A stretch of DNA of 64,000 bases, from assembly GCA_963922335.1 (NCBI GenBank), contig CAWUIB010000002.1, positions 186,001 to 250,000 of the forward strand. Direction: 5' to 3'. The first letter of the stretch is position 1; the number at the start of each line of letters is the position of its first letter. This DNA is from CALBPI01 sp963922335. GTDB taxonomy: Bacteria > Pseudomonadota > Gammaproteobacteria > Steroidobacterales > Woeseiaceae. A program made the position numbers and the translations under genes. Under the pieces are notes generated by a model that ran no database searches, had not been told where the DNA came from, and saw only the letters and a program-made list of their open reading frames with translations. Positions 15,895-23,858 of the stretch are shown piece by piece.

Positions 15895-16904
15895 CAGGCA
15901 TCCAGCGTTTCCAGTGCGCGTGCGACACGCACACTCGCATCGGTATCGTCGAGCGGATCGCGTCGTAATCGATGGCGCAGCGCCAATTGCGCAACGTCGC
16001 GCACATCGTCAGGCGTCACGTCACTCCTGCCCGCAAGCGCGGCACTGGCGCGGGCTGCCCGAACTAACGTCAGCTCCCCTCGCAAGCCATCCGTACCAAG
16101 ACCGACACACAGGGTCGCTGCGACTTCGAGTACGCTTTCCGGTACCTGCATATCGCTCAACAGGTCGCGCGCATTCGCAATCTTCCGACGCACGGCCCCT
16201 TCCCGTCGTGCCCAGCGCCGGCAAAACGCGGCGGAGTCTTGTTCATAATCGTCGCGTCGGCGAATGATCTCGATGCGGTCTTTCATCTCGCGCGGCGTTC
16301 GCACATCTACGCTGAGGCCAAACCGATCCAGCAACTGTGGTCGCAGCTCGCCCTCCTCCGGATTTCCGCTGCCAACCAGGACAAATCGCGCCGGGTGGCG
16401 CACGCTCAACCCTTCACGTTCGACCAGATTCTCACCAGAGGCGGCAACATCGAGCAGCAAATCGACCAGATGGTCCTCAAGCAGATTCACTTCATCGATG
16501 TAGAGAAAACCGCGATTGGCTTTCGCCAACAGCCCTGGCTCAAACGCCTTTTCTCCGTGCGCGAGAGCACGCTCGAGATCCAGCGCCCCGACAACACGAT
16601 CTTCTGTCGCGCCTAACGGCATATCCACGACGGGCACAGACACCTGCTTCACCTTTTGCGTCGTCTTTTTCGCTACCGAGGGGTCCGGCTCGAGGTTATA
16701 CGGCGAGTCGGCGATCACGCTCATCTTGGGAAGTAGTCCGGCAAGCGCCCGCACTGCGGTTGACTTACCCGTGCCGCGGTCGCCAAACACCAGCACACCG
16801 CCTACGCTAGGATCGACCGCAGCGATGAGAATCGCTTGCTTCATTTCGTCCTGGCCGACAATTGCAGTGAACGGAAAAGGCTTACGAGGTTTACTGGAAC
16901 TCAT
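15894..16904 (-). CDS. bchI: Magnesium chelatase ATPase subunit I
   Basis: AAA+ ATPase of Mg-chelatase. The 336 residues contain FPFTAIVGQDEMKQAILIAA, Walker A LVFGDRGTGKST near residue 40-50, ANRGFLYIDEVNLLEDHLV (Walker B), LVGSGNPEEGELRPQLLDRF with the arginine-containing block, and the sensor-2 region LRGELTLVRAARASAAL. The ATG at 16904 overlaps the puhE stop by four bases (ATGA) and its own stop overlaps bchD (TGATG). Normal length, no anomalies. Confidence 0.98.
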   Translation of the reverse strand: MSSSKPRKPFPFTAIVGQDEMKQAILIAAVDPSVGGVLVFGDRGTGKSTAVRALAGLLPKMSVIADSPYNLEPDPSVAKKTTQKVKQVSVPVVDMPLGATEDRVVGALDLERALAHGEKAFEPGLLAKANRGFLYIDEVNLLEDHLVDLLLDVAASGENLVEREGLSVRHPARFVLVGSGNPEEGELRPQLLDRFGLSVDVRTPREMKDRIEIIRRRDDYEQDSAAFCRRWARREGAVRRKIANARDLLSDMQVPESVLEVAATLCVGLGTDGLRGELTLVRAARASAALAGRSDVTPDDVRDVAQLALRHRLRRDPLDDTDASVRVARALETLDA

Positions 16905-17755
16905 GTCTTGCCGGTTGGCTTTTGATTCTTGATGTTAGGAAGTTTGCCGTCTGTCGCAAGCGATGCCCGTACAGAAATCGGCGCCGACTCCGTCGACGGT
17001 TCAACGGCGAGTGACCACAACCATTCATCTTTAACGCGTAGCGCAAGCAGAACGTGCTCGAGCGCCCCCAAGGCTATGAGCGTCAGCAACAAAGCAGTTG
17101 CTGTCGCTGCGTAACCGGGCGCGGCCACACCATTTGCTGCACTTCCCGAAACAACCGCCCATGCTGCGAGGAGCGTGATGAGCGCACCAGATACGAGCAT
17201 GGCGGAACGATTAGGTTGTTGTCCGACATAGGACTCGAGATAACGCAGTCGCTCGGGCCAGAACTCCGTGTGCAAGTTCGCAACCCCAAAGAAGATATTG
17301 ATTTTCGTGCTCCAACGCAGCAGCCACAATGCCGTCAGCACTTTCGCGCCAAGCGCGTTGTCTGCACCCGAGGACCACCACCAAAGCAAAGCGACGGTCA
17401 GTAGTACGGCAAGCTCGTGATAGAGACTTGCGGCGATGCCGTATCGAAAACGTTCTGACCCACTGGCATTGGGTGGGCAAGCTAACGGTCGTGGCCCGGT
17501 GAGAAACCCGAGCAAATAAACCGCTTCATGCCAACACCAGATCGCCAACGCACCAGCAAACGCCATACAAGCCCCAAGCGGCGTGGCGAGCGCTAGACTG
17601 AACCCGAACAGCACCACACCAACCAACAGTATGACCCATGCGGCTGTCAGCGTTCCGGCGCGTCGCGAGTCCGGCATTTTGATCCGCTTGAGCAGAATCA
17701 ACGTGCTGGACCACCAGAGCGCCAGCGCAAAAACAGTTGGCCAGAAATAGACCAT
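16901..17755 (-). CDS. puhE: Photosynthetic complex assembly protein PuhE (DUF3623)
   Basis: Polytopic membrane protein of the puh region, implicated genetically in building the reaction centre/LH1 core. The 284-residue product has about seven hydrophobic segments and the family landmarks WHEAVYLLGFLTGPRPLACP, YHELAVLLTVALLWW and KINIFFGVANLHTEFWPERL followed by YLESY. The ATG at 17755, 19 bases after acsF, is chosen; an open extension upstream is not conserved and would overlap acsF. It overlaps bchI by four bases. Confidence 0.88.
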   Translation of the reverse strand: MVYFWPTVFALALWWSSTLILLKRIKMPDSRRAGTLTAAWVILLVGVVLFGFSLALATPLGACMAFAGALAIWCWHEAVYLLGFLTGPRPLACPPNASGSERFRYGIAASLYHELAVLLTVALLWWWSSGADNALGAKVLTALWLLRWSTKINIFFGVANLHTEFWPERLRYLESYVGQQPNRSAMLVSGALITLLAAWAVVSGSAANGVAAPGYAATATALLLTLIALGALEHVLLALRVKDEWLWSLAVEPSTESAPISVRASLATDGKLPNIKNQKPTGKT

Positions 17756-17774
17756 CGACAAGCGCTCGGTCGTC

Positions 17775-18842
17775 CTACCAGCTCGGCGCCAGACGAACCT
17801 CTTTGGGCAATTCGTGCCGACGTACCGGTAGCATGTACAGTCTTCCGAAGGTGACAACACCCTTCAGTGCACACCAGGCCCCAGTCAGTTTGCCCATAAC
17901 TCCGCCGCGCGCCTTGGCACGTTCACTCGCCTCACTGATCTCACGCAAGCGCTCGAATCCACGCCAAAGGCGTTCGTCATCCAGGTTGAGTGTGAACGGG
18001 AAGATCTGTTTGGTGATCTCGGATGTGATGCCAATGACGTCGCGGTCGTACTCGGTCGGTGTAACGCCGAAAGCATGATGCATTGCCGGGCGCGCATGAT
18101 CACGCACGTACATCGTGGCGAACACGGCGAGCAGGAAGAAGCGAATCCAAAGCAAGTTGTGTCCGCGCAGCAAGTGTGGGTTCGCCCGCATAATCAGCGC
18201 AAATACTTCGCCATGGCGAAACTCATCGTTACACCAACGTTCGAACCAACGGAAAATCGGGTGGAAACGACGTTCCGGATGCGCCTCGATCAATCGAAAG
18301 ATTTTGATGTAGCGCGCGTAGCCGATTTTTTCGGACAAGTAGGTCGCATAAAAGATGTACTTCGGCTTGAAGAATGTGTACTTCTTTTCTTGCCGCAGGA
18401 AACTCAGGTTAACCGGTCGCCCGTAATCCTCAAGGGTACGATTGATGAAACTCGCGTGTCGCGCCTCGTCGCGGGCCATGTAAGCCATGACCGATTTCAC
18501 GTCAGGGTTGTCCACCGCCTTCTTGATATCTGCGTATAGCGCACAACCGGAATACTCCGATGTCACCGACGACACCAGGAATCCGATGAATTCCTCAAAA
18601 AGCTCCGGCGAGAGACTCTTGATTTCGTCCTTGAAATTCTCATCACGCTTGAAGTGGTTTTTGTTCGTATCGCTCGCGAACTCTGCCATTAGGGCGTCCC
18701 ACTCCTTTCGGATCGGCGTAAAGTCCAGCGCGTCCATCGCCGCCGTGTCGGTTTTATAGAACCGTGGCGCAAGGACAGTCTCCCTATGTGCTTCCCGGGT
18801 CGATTCGTTCACACCTGACAAGTCTTTCGCGGATTCAGACAT
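17775..18842 (-). CDS. acsF: Aerobic Mg-protoporphyrin IX monomethyl ester cyclase
   Basis: Membrane-associated diiron oxygenase that forms the fifth (E) ring of the chlorophyll macrocycle using O2. The 355 residues hold two diiron helices with ligands in FLVSSVTSEYSGCALY, MARDEARHASFINR and WCNDEFRHGEVFALIM. The anaerobic cyclase BchE is not in the window, so from this evidence the E ring is made with oxygen. The ATG at 18842 follows a GGAGGGGAA ribosome-binding site. It lies 14 bases after puhBC and 19 before puhE, a usual acsF location. Confidence 0.97.
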   Translation of the reverse strand: MSESAKDLSGVNESTREAHRETVLAPRFYKTDTAAMDALDFTPIRKEWDALMAEFASDTNKNHFKRDENFKDEIKSLSPELFEEFIGFLVSSVTSEYSGCALYADIKKAVDNPDVKSVMAYMARDEARHASFINRTLEDYGRPVNLSFLRQEKKYTFFKPKYIFYATYLSEKIGYARYIKIFRLIEAHPERRFHPIFRWFERWCNDEFRHGEVFALIMRANPHLLRGHNLLWIRFFLLAVFATMYVRDHARPAMHHAFGVTPTEYDRDVIGITSEITKQIFPFTLNLDDERLWRGFERLREISEASERAKARGGVMGKLTGAWCALKGVVTFGRLYMLPVRRHELPKEVRLAPSW

Positions 18843-18856
18843 GTTCCCCTCCTAAT

Positions 18857-19981
18857 CTATAGCGTATCTGCGACGCTTGGCGCCGCCGGCTCTGTATCGA
18901 AGAGCCATGTAAATTGCCCAGCAGGATCCGGTCCGAACGCTCGCAGATCGATACGACGACCGGTCGACAGATCGACAAGCTCGCTGGTTCTGTCCTCATA
19001 TTTCCGGAGCTCAACCCCGGGGCTCATATCGGCCTCGAGCACCTCTCGCTCATCCATTAAACCTCGGACCGTGACGCGCATGAACGGCAGATCCCCTGAA
19101 GGCACAACCGCACGGACACGCCCATCGAGCTCCTGAATCGACACCGAACCATCCGGGAGATTCACGAAGCGTAGCGTTAGTGATTCCGCCAAAACTCGTG
19201 AGTCGATGTAAGCCTGACCGTCGGCATTCGGATTCACGAAGTATTGCTGCCATGCGACACCGACGATCGCGAGGAGCGCAAAAGCACCCATAACCCGTAA
19301 TGGCACCGTGGACAACATGTTGTCGTCGTGATGATCATCCGGCTCGCCATCGTCGTCGTGCAGCCAGGGCTCCAGAGGTTCACTCTTCGGCGCTGCTTGG
19401 CGCATATCTGCTTCGATTGCAGACTTCAACGCATCCGCGGCACTGCGCGCATCCTCAAGACACCGCAACATGGGTCTCGGGTGGCGAATTCTGAATGGCT
19501 GTACGCTTGGCCATAACACGAAGTAGGCAACACGAGCATCTCTGGCCGTGTGCAACACCACATCTCCGCCGGTATCACCGCGCGGAATCAGTCCGGCGCT
19601 CTCAATTTTTTCGAGCGGTATCGTGACGGTTATTTGCAGCGCAACACCCGTGCGAATCGCAATCCGTTTGTCGGTGATCGTGTAAGTCGTCGAACGTTCC
19701 GCCCAGCGCGCGTAAACCCACAACATCGAACATAGTGTTACGCCGAACAAGATCGTGGTGGTCGCAGTCTGCGCTACGTCGCCCCAGGCACCACCGCCGT
19801 ACAACGTACTGCCAACTCGCCAAAGCAGCAGCAACACAAAATAGAGTGCCACTTTTCTGACATGCAAAGCATGCCGTGCTAGCAGGGAAGGCGCAGGCCC
19901 TCCCTGCCACAGTACACGTTCTCCAACATGAACATCGTCGCTGTCCAAAGCGCCCCGAATTCGGCCAGCGTCGACGCTCAT
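18857..19981 (-). CDS. puhBC: Fused photosynthetic complex assembly protein PuhB-PuhC
   Basis: One 374-residue reading frame that covers what are normally two proteins. Residues about 1-195 match PuhB: GERVLWQGGPAPSLLARHA, two membrane spans (about 43-62 and 72-92) and a PH-like domain with YTITDKRIAIRTG. An acidic/His linker (about 200-222, DDDGEPDDHHDD) leads into a third span (228-246) and a periplasmic PuhC-like domain: LRFVNLPDGSVSIQELDG, FMRVTVRGL, DLSTGRRIDLRAFGP. PuhB promotes reaction-centre and PuhC LH1 assembly in Rhodobacter. The ATG overlaps the puhA stop (ATGA). Met222 (codon at 19318) could be an old puhC start, but no ribosome-binding site precedes it. Confidence 0.85.
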   Translation of the reverse strand: MSVDAGRIRGALDSDDVHVGERVLWQGGPAPSLLARHALHVRKVALYFVLLLLWRVGSTLYGGGAWGDVAQTATTTILFGVTLCSMLWVYARWAERSTTYTITDKRIAIRTGVALQITVTIPLEKIESAGLIPRGDTGGDVVLHTARDARVAYFVLWPSVQPFRIRHPRPMLRCLEDARSAADALKSAIEADMRQAAPKSEPLEPWLHDDDGEPDDHHDDNMLSTVPLRVMGAFALLAIVGVAWQQYFVNPNADGQAYIDSRVLAESLTLRFVNLPDGSVSIQELDGRVRAVVPSGDLPFMRVTVRGLMDEREVLEADMSPGVELRKYEDRTSELVDLSTGRRIDLRAFGPDPAGQFTWLFDTEPAAPSVADTL

Positions 19982-20763
19982 ATCAGTGGCTCAGACCGTT
20001 CAGGTGTTGCCAGCAGTTTACCGCCGCCGAAGTAGCCCTGAATCTTGTCTTCCTCAAGCAGAGTGACCGTGTCAGCCTCTTTGGTTCGCGGCGCACGAGC
20101 AAACTGCTCTGCCATGACCGCCTCCACGAGGATGGTGTCACGCTTCTTGCTGATATCAACAAACGCAAAAGGCACGAGCACGTTGCCGGTACCGACACTC
20201 TCATCCAGCGCGACCTCCAGATACACGATCATGGGTTCCGGCAGATCGATCCAGGCATCGGTAACTGAACCCACAGTCTTGCCATCTGCAGTGACCACAG
20301 CTTTCCCACGCGGATCGGGATCTCTGGAGTCAATGTGGAAGGTGGGGTTGTTGCGCATCGGCACGATACGCGGATTCCCGTTGTAGCAGAGATCCGGCGT
20401 ATCTTCGCGCTCTGACCATGCAGCTGGCCCAATGCCATCGACTAGCGGATCGCCTGTCGGCACATAAGGTGCACCCGGGAACCGACCGGCAGGTTTCGCT
20501 GCGATATCCGCATCGAAATCCATATTGATCGGACGCGGTACAGCCGCCTCACCACCGTGCTGAGGAAGAAAAACCTTCTTGTCGTCCACAACGTCCGGGT
20601 TAGGCCCCAGGCGGACAGAACCGTCAGGGTTCTCGTGCATCACTGGGAAACCTTCCCTGCGACCCTCACGCTGGATGTAGAACACCAGCCCGAAGAAGAA
20701 TAACCAGAACAGGGTAAAAAGGATCTCAACGAGATCGATTGAACCTACCAAATCATTTGCCAT
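19978..20763 (-). CDS. puhA: Photosynthetic reaction centre subunit H
   Basis: Caps the cytoplasmic face of the L-M core and delivers protons to the secondary quinone. The 261-residue product has one N-terminal membrane helix, EILFTLFWLFFFGLVFYIQREGR-type (about residues 13-35), then a beta-rich domain with GFPVMHENPDG, PDLCYNGNPRIVPMR, DGKTVGSVTDAWID and VLVPFAFVDI. It lies 18 bases after lhaA and overlaps puhBC by four bases. Length is typical. Confidence 0.98.
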   Translation of the reverse strand: MANDLVGSIDLVEILFTLFWLFFFGLVFYIQREGRREGFPVMHENPDGSVRLGPNPDVVDDKKVFLPQHGGEAAVPRPINMDFDADIAAKPAGRFPGAPYVPTGDPLVDGIGPAAWSEREDTPDLCYNGNPRIVPMRNNPTFHIDSRDPDPRGKAVVTADGKTVGSVTDAWIDLPEPMIVYLEVALDESVGTGNVLVPFAFVDISKKRDTILVEAVMAEQFARAPRTKEADTVTLLEEDKIQGYFGGGKLLATPERSEPLI

Positions 20764-20781
20764 AGCATGACTCCTTAACGG

Positions 20782-22215
20782 CTACTGCGGAAACTCGGTC
20801 AGACCCAATCGTCCGTCCGCGTCCGCACCAGCCTCCCGCGTGAACTTTGCCAATGGGCCGACCACGACCAATGTGACAAAGAGCAAAAACACTTCAAATT
20901 GATAAACCAACGTGTAACCCGTGGCCGGGTCTGTTATCGCTGGCCCCAGTCGTCCCAATTCGATCCAGTGGCTAAATACATCCCGGAGTGCACCTCCAGA
21001 AGCCACACCAATGCCGGTTGCAGTCGCCTGTACTGCACCCCACGCACCTAACGCCAGACCAGTGCCCGCGACTCGTGCAAGGTCCATTGCGGCCACCAGC
21101 ATTCCCACTGAAAAAAGTCCTGCCCCTACGCCGATGCCAAATACGGCAACCTGGAAGAGCGCTTGAATACGTACGCCGGAAACGATCGCCACCAGCAAGA
21201 AGGCCATTGCGCCGAGCAATGCACCGAATGCAGCAAGACGATGCGGATCGGTACCGCGTGATAACCACCGCGATGAGGCGAAGAAAGCGAGTAGCATTCC
21301 CGCCGCGAGTGTCGCCGTCAGTTGGGTGGTCGCCGCAACCCCCATACCGAGAATCTCAGCACCGTAGGGTTCGAGCAGGATGTCCTGCATCGTGAAGCCG
21401 GTGGTACCGATACCCAGTGCCAAAAGCAATCGGCCTGAGCGGGGATCCTCACGCAGCTTTTGCCAGGCCTCTGAGAATTTCGGTCGGTCCGGTCGCGGTT
21501 GTGTTCGCGTCGGGTCGATCGTTTCCTGTTTCCACAAAGCGGTGACATTCAGAATCAAAGTCACCATCGCGGCGCCCTGAATCACGCGGATCAATCGAAC
21601 GTGCGTGAAGTCCTGAAGCAGCTGACCGAAAACAAGCGCGCTTACAAGCATGCCGACCAGCAGCATCACGAAGAGCAGTGCAACGACACGTGGGCGTGCC
21701 TCTTTTGGCGACACATCGGTAGCGAGCGCCAAACCTGCGGTTTGCGTTGTATGTAGCCCGGCCCCGACAAGCAGAAACGCAAGTGCGGCCGCCGCGTGCC
21801 CAACCCAGATCGGACCCTGCGTATCACCCGACATCACGAACAGCGCAAACGGCATAAAGGCGAACCCGCCGAACTGCATCATCGTGCCGAACCAGATGAA
21901 CGGCACACGACGCCAGCCGATGTGCGATACGAGGTTGTCTGAGTTGAAACCGATCAAGGCCCGAAACGGCGCAGCGAGCAATGGCAACGCCACCATGATG
22001 GCGACCAGAGCAGCTGGAATACCCAGCTCGACGATCATGACGCGATTCAAAGTACCGCTGAGCAGCACCACCGCCATACCGACCGAAAATTGGAACAACG
22101 AAAGGCGCAAAAGTCGGGACAAAGGTAGATCCTCGCTTGCAACATCTGCAAACGGCAGCAGTGCTGGCGCAACATTTCGCCAGCGCTGGGACAAACCTTC
22201 GGCCCATCGCATCAT
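20782..22215 (-). CDS. lhaA: LH1 assembly protein LhaA (PucC/BCH2 family)
   Basis: Twelve-span MFS-like protein thought to deliver pigments or chaperone insertion of antenna polypeptides; lhaA upstream of puhA is the classical position. The 477 residues include LFQFSVGMAVVLLSGTLNRVM (about 39-59), MVALPLLAAPFRALIGFNSDN, GHAAAALAFLLVGAGLHTTQTAGLALATDV and ILLEPYGAEILGMGV. The first of two ATGs (22215) overlaps the bchM stop as ATGA. A second family member, bch2, lies at 30.8 kb; lhaA is assigned by its context. Confidence 0.93.
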   Translation of the reverse strand: MMRWAEGLSQRWRNVAPALLPFADVASEDLPLSRLLRLSLFQFSVGMAVVLLSGTLNRVMIVELGIPAALVAIMVALPLLAAPFRALIGFNSDNLVSHIGWRRVPFIWFGTMMQFGGFAFMPFALFVMSGDTQGPIWVGHAAAALAFLLVGAGLHTTQTAGLALATDVSPKEARPRVVALLFVMLLVGMLVSALVFGQLLQDFTHVRLIRVIQGAAMVTLILNVTALWKQETIDPTRTQPRPDRPKFSEAWQKLREDPRSGRLLLALGIGTTGFTMQDILLEPYGAEILGMGVAATTQLTATLAAGMLLAFFASSRWLSRGTDPHRLAAFGALLGAMAFLLVAIVSGVRIQALFQVAVFGIGVGAGLFSVGMLVAAMDLARVAGTGLALGAWGAVQATATGIGVASGGALRDVFSHWIELGRLGPAITDPATGYTLVYQFEVFLLFVTLVVVGPLAKFTREAGADADGRLGLTEFPQ

Positions 22216-22916
22216 ATGCGCGTGATCTCCATTGCCTGGGATTTATAGAATCCACTGCTGACGCGGCGTGTGCGCCCAATCGTGAACCGATCGAGGTTCT
22301 GTTCCCGCTCGATGCAATAGCGCATGTGCGACTCAGACACCGGACGGATGAACGGCGCTCTTGTGTCGGACTTCGGAATGATGCGGCCAACCGCGTGCAT
22401 CACTGACAACGCCGGCGTCTTTGGCGCAAAAGAAAATATCACACCTCGACGCGCCCGCCCGCCGAGCTCGGCAAGCGTTTCCGCGATATCAGCAGGCTCG
22501 TAATGAATCAACGAATCCATAGCGACCACGAAGTCGAAGAAACCTAGGCTCGGGTCGACCATGTCGCCAACCATAAAGGTGATACTCCCCTCACCCGGGA
22601 TCGAAGGTGCACGCTCTGCCGCAAGCCCGATCAACGTCGAAGACACATCAACAGCAACGACGTCAGCACCTCTGGCGGCAGCGATCGTTGCCAGTGCCCC
22701 GGTGCCACAACCAGCATCCAGCACCCTGGCGCCACGCATGTCGTGGGGCAACCAGCTGAGGATGGTGTCGCGCATCTCGTCGCGGCCCGCACGCACGGTC
22801 GCGCGCACGCGCCCAACGGGCGCATCGGAGGTGAGCTTTGCCCACTGTTCTGCGGCGGTCTGATCAAAATAAGTGGTCAGCCGCTCTCGAGTCCGTTCGT
22901 AAGTTGCATTACCCAT
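22212..22916 (-). CDS. bchM: Mg-protoporphyrin IX O-methyltransferase
   Basis: Transfers a methyl group from SAM to Mg-protoporphyrin IX, giving the substrate of AcsF. The 234 residues show SAM motif I ARVLDAGCGTGALATIAAA near residue 63, motif DVSSTLIGLA, DFVVAMDSLIHYEP and the C-terminal FYKSQAMEI typical of BchM. Starts and stops overlap bchL (TGATG) and lhaA (ATGA). No anomalies. Confidence 0.96.
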   Translation of the reverse strand: MGNATYERTRERLTTYFDQTAAEQWAKLTSDAPVGRVRATVRAGRDEMRDTILSWLPHDMRGARVLDAGCGTGALATIAAARGADVVAVDVSSTLIGLAAERAPSIPGEGSITFMVGDMVDPSLGFFDFVVAMDSLIHYEPADIAETLAELGGRARRGVIFSFAPKTPALSVMHAVGRIIPKSDTRAPFIRPVSESHMRYCIEREQNLDRFTIGRTRRVSSGFYKSQAMEITRI

Positions 22917-23824
22917 CAGTCAAACCCCAGAAAATCGAAGATCTCTCGGTCTTTCATGGGTACCGCGGTCTGCGGCTCAGTGCCATCCCAAAGTCGGCGA
23001 GCGAGTTGCAGGTATTCCTCCTTCACCGCCGCCAGCTCAGGTGAGTCCGGCATCTCGAACAGCGTCGATTTCTTTAGACGGCTCTGACGAATCACATCGA
23101 GGTCAGGAAAATGAGCGATGCGCTCCAGGCCGATCCGTTCGTTGAACCCGTCGATCTGCTCGGTAGCCGCGCTACGATTGGCGATAACACCACCGAGTCG
23201 CACGTTGTAGTTCTTGGACTTGGCGCCGATCGCAGCCACGATTCGGTTCATGGCGAAAATCGAGTCGAAGTCGTTTGCAGTAACGATCAGCGCTCGGTCT
23301 GCGTGCTGCAGAGGCGCCGCAAAACCGCCGCAAACGACATCACCCAACACATCGAAAATCACCACATCGGTGTCTTCAAGCAGATGGTGTTGTTTCAGCA
23401 GACGCACGGTCTGTCCGACCACATAGCCGCCGCAGCCAGTCCCCGCTGGTGGGCCACCCGCTTCGACACACATGACACCGTTATAGCCTTCGTAAACGAA
23501 GTCATCCACGCGTAGCTCCTCGGTATGGAACTCCACCGATTCGAGTACATCGATCACGGTTGGCACGAGGCACTTTGTCAGCGTGAATGTGGAATCGTGT
23601 TTGGGATCACAACCGATCTGCAGTACACGCTTGCCCAGCTGCGAGAACGCTGCAGACAAATTTGATGATGTGGTGCTCTTGCCGATGCCACCTTTGCCGT
23701 AGACAGCGAAAACCTTTGCGCCCTCAATCTGAACCTGTGGATCCATATGCACCTGCACGGAACCGTTTCCATCTGGCGGCGTCGGCTTAACGGTAATCGG
23801 CGATGCTGGTTGTACCTGACTCAT
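22916..23824 (-). CDS. bchL: Light-independent protochlorophyllide reductase iron protein L
   Basis: NifH-like ATPase dimer that passes electrons to BchNB during dark reduction of protochlorophyllide. The 302-residue product has the P-loop VYGKGGIGKSTTSSN (about 41-55), GCDPKHDSTFTLT, and the bridging iron-sulfur Cys131 (AGTGCGGYVVG) and Cys165 (GDVVCGGFAAP). The ATG at 23824 lies 34 bases after bchB, the widest gap in the whole bchF-crtB run; bchH occupies this junction in Rhodobacter but is absent here. Confidence 0.98.
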   Translation of the reverse strand: MSQVQPASPITVKPTPPDGNGSVQVHMDPQVQIEGAKVFAVYGKGGIGKSTTSSNLSAAFSQLGKRVLQIGCDPKHDSTFTLTKCLVPTVIDVLESVEFHTEELRVDDFVYEGYNGVMCVEAGGPPAGTGCGGYVVGQTVRLLKQHHLLEDTDVVIFDVLGDVVCGGFAAPLQHADRALIVTANDFDSIFAMNRIVAAIGAKSKNYNVRLGGVIANRSAATEQIDGFNERIGLERIAHFPDLDVIRQSRLKKSTLFEMPDSPELAAVKEEYLQLARRLWDGTEPQTAVPMKDREIFDFLGFD

Positions 23825-23858
23825 GGTCTCAATCCTTGCGGCGGTGCCGCGGTGTCCC

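Noticed and set aside
19197..19318. Separate puhC gene starting at internal Met222
   Set aside because: The frame is continuous with the PuhB part and no ribosome-binding site stands before the internal ATG, so a fusion is the simpler reading.
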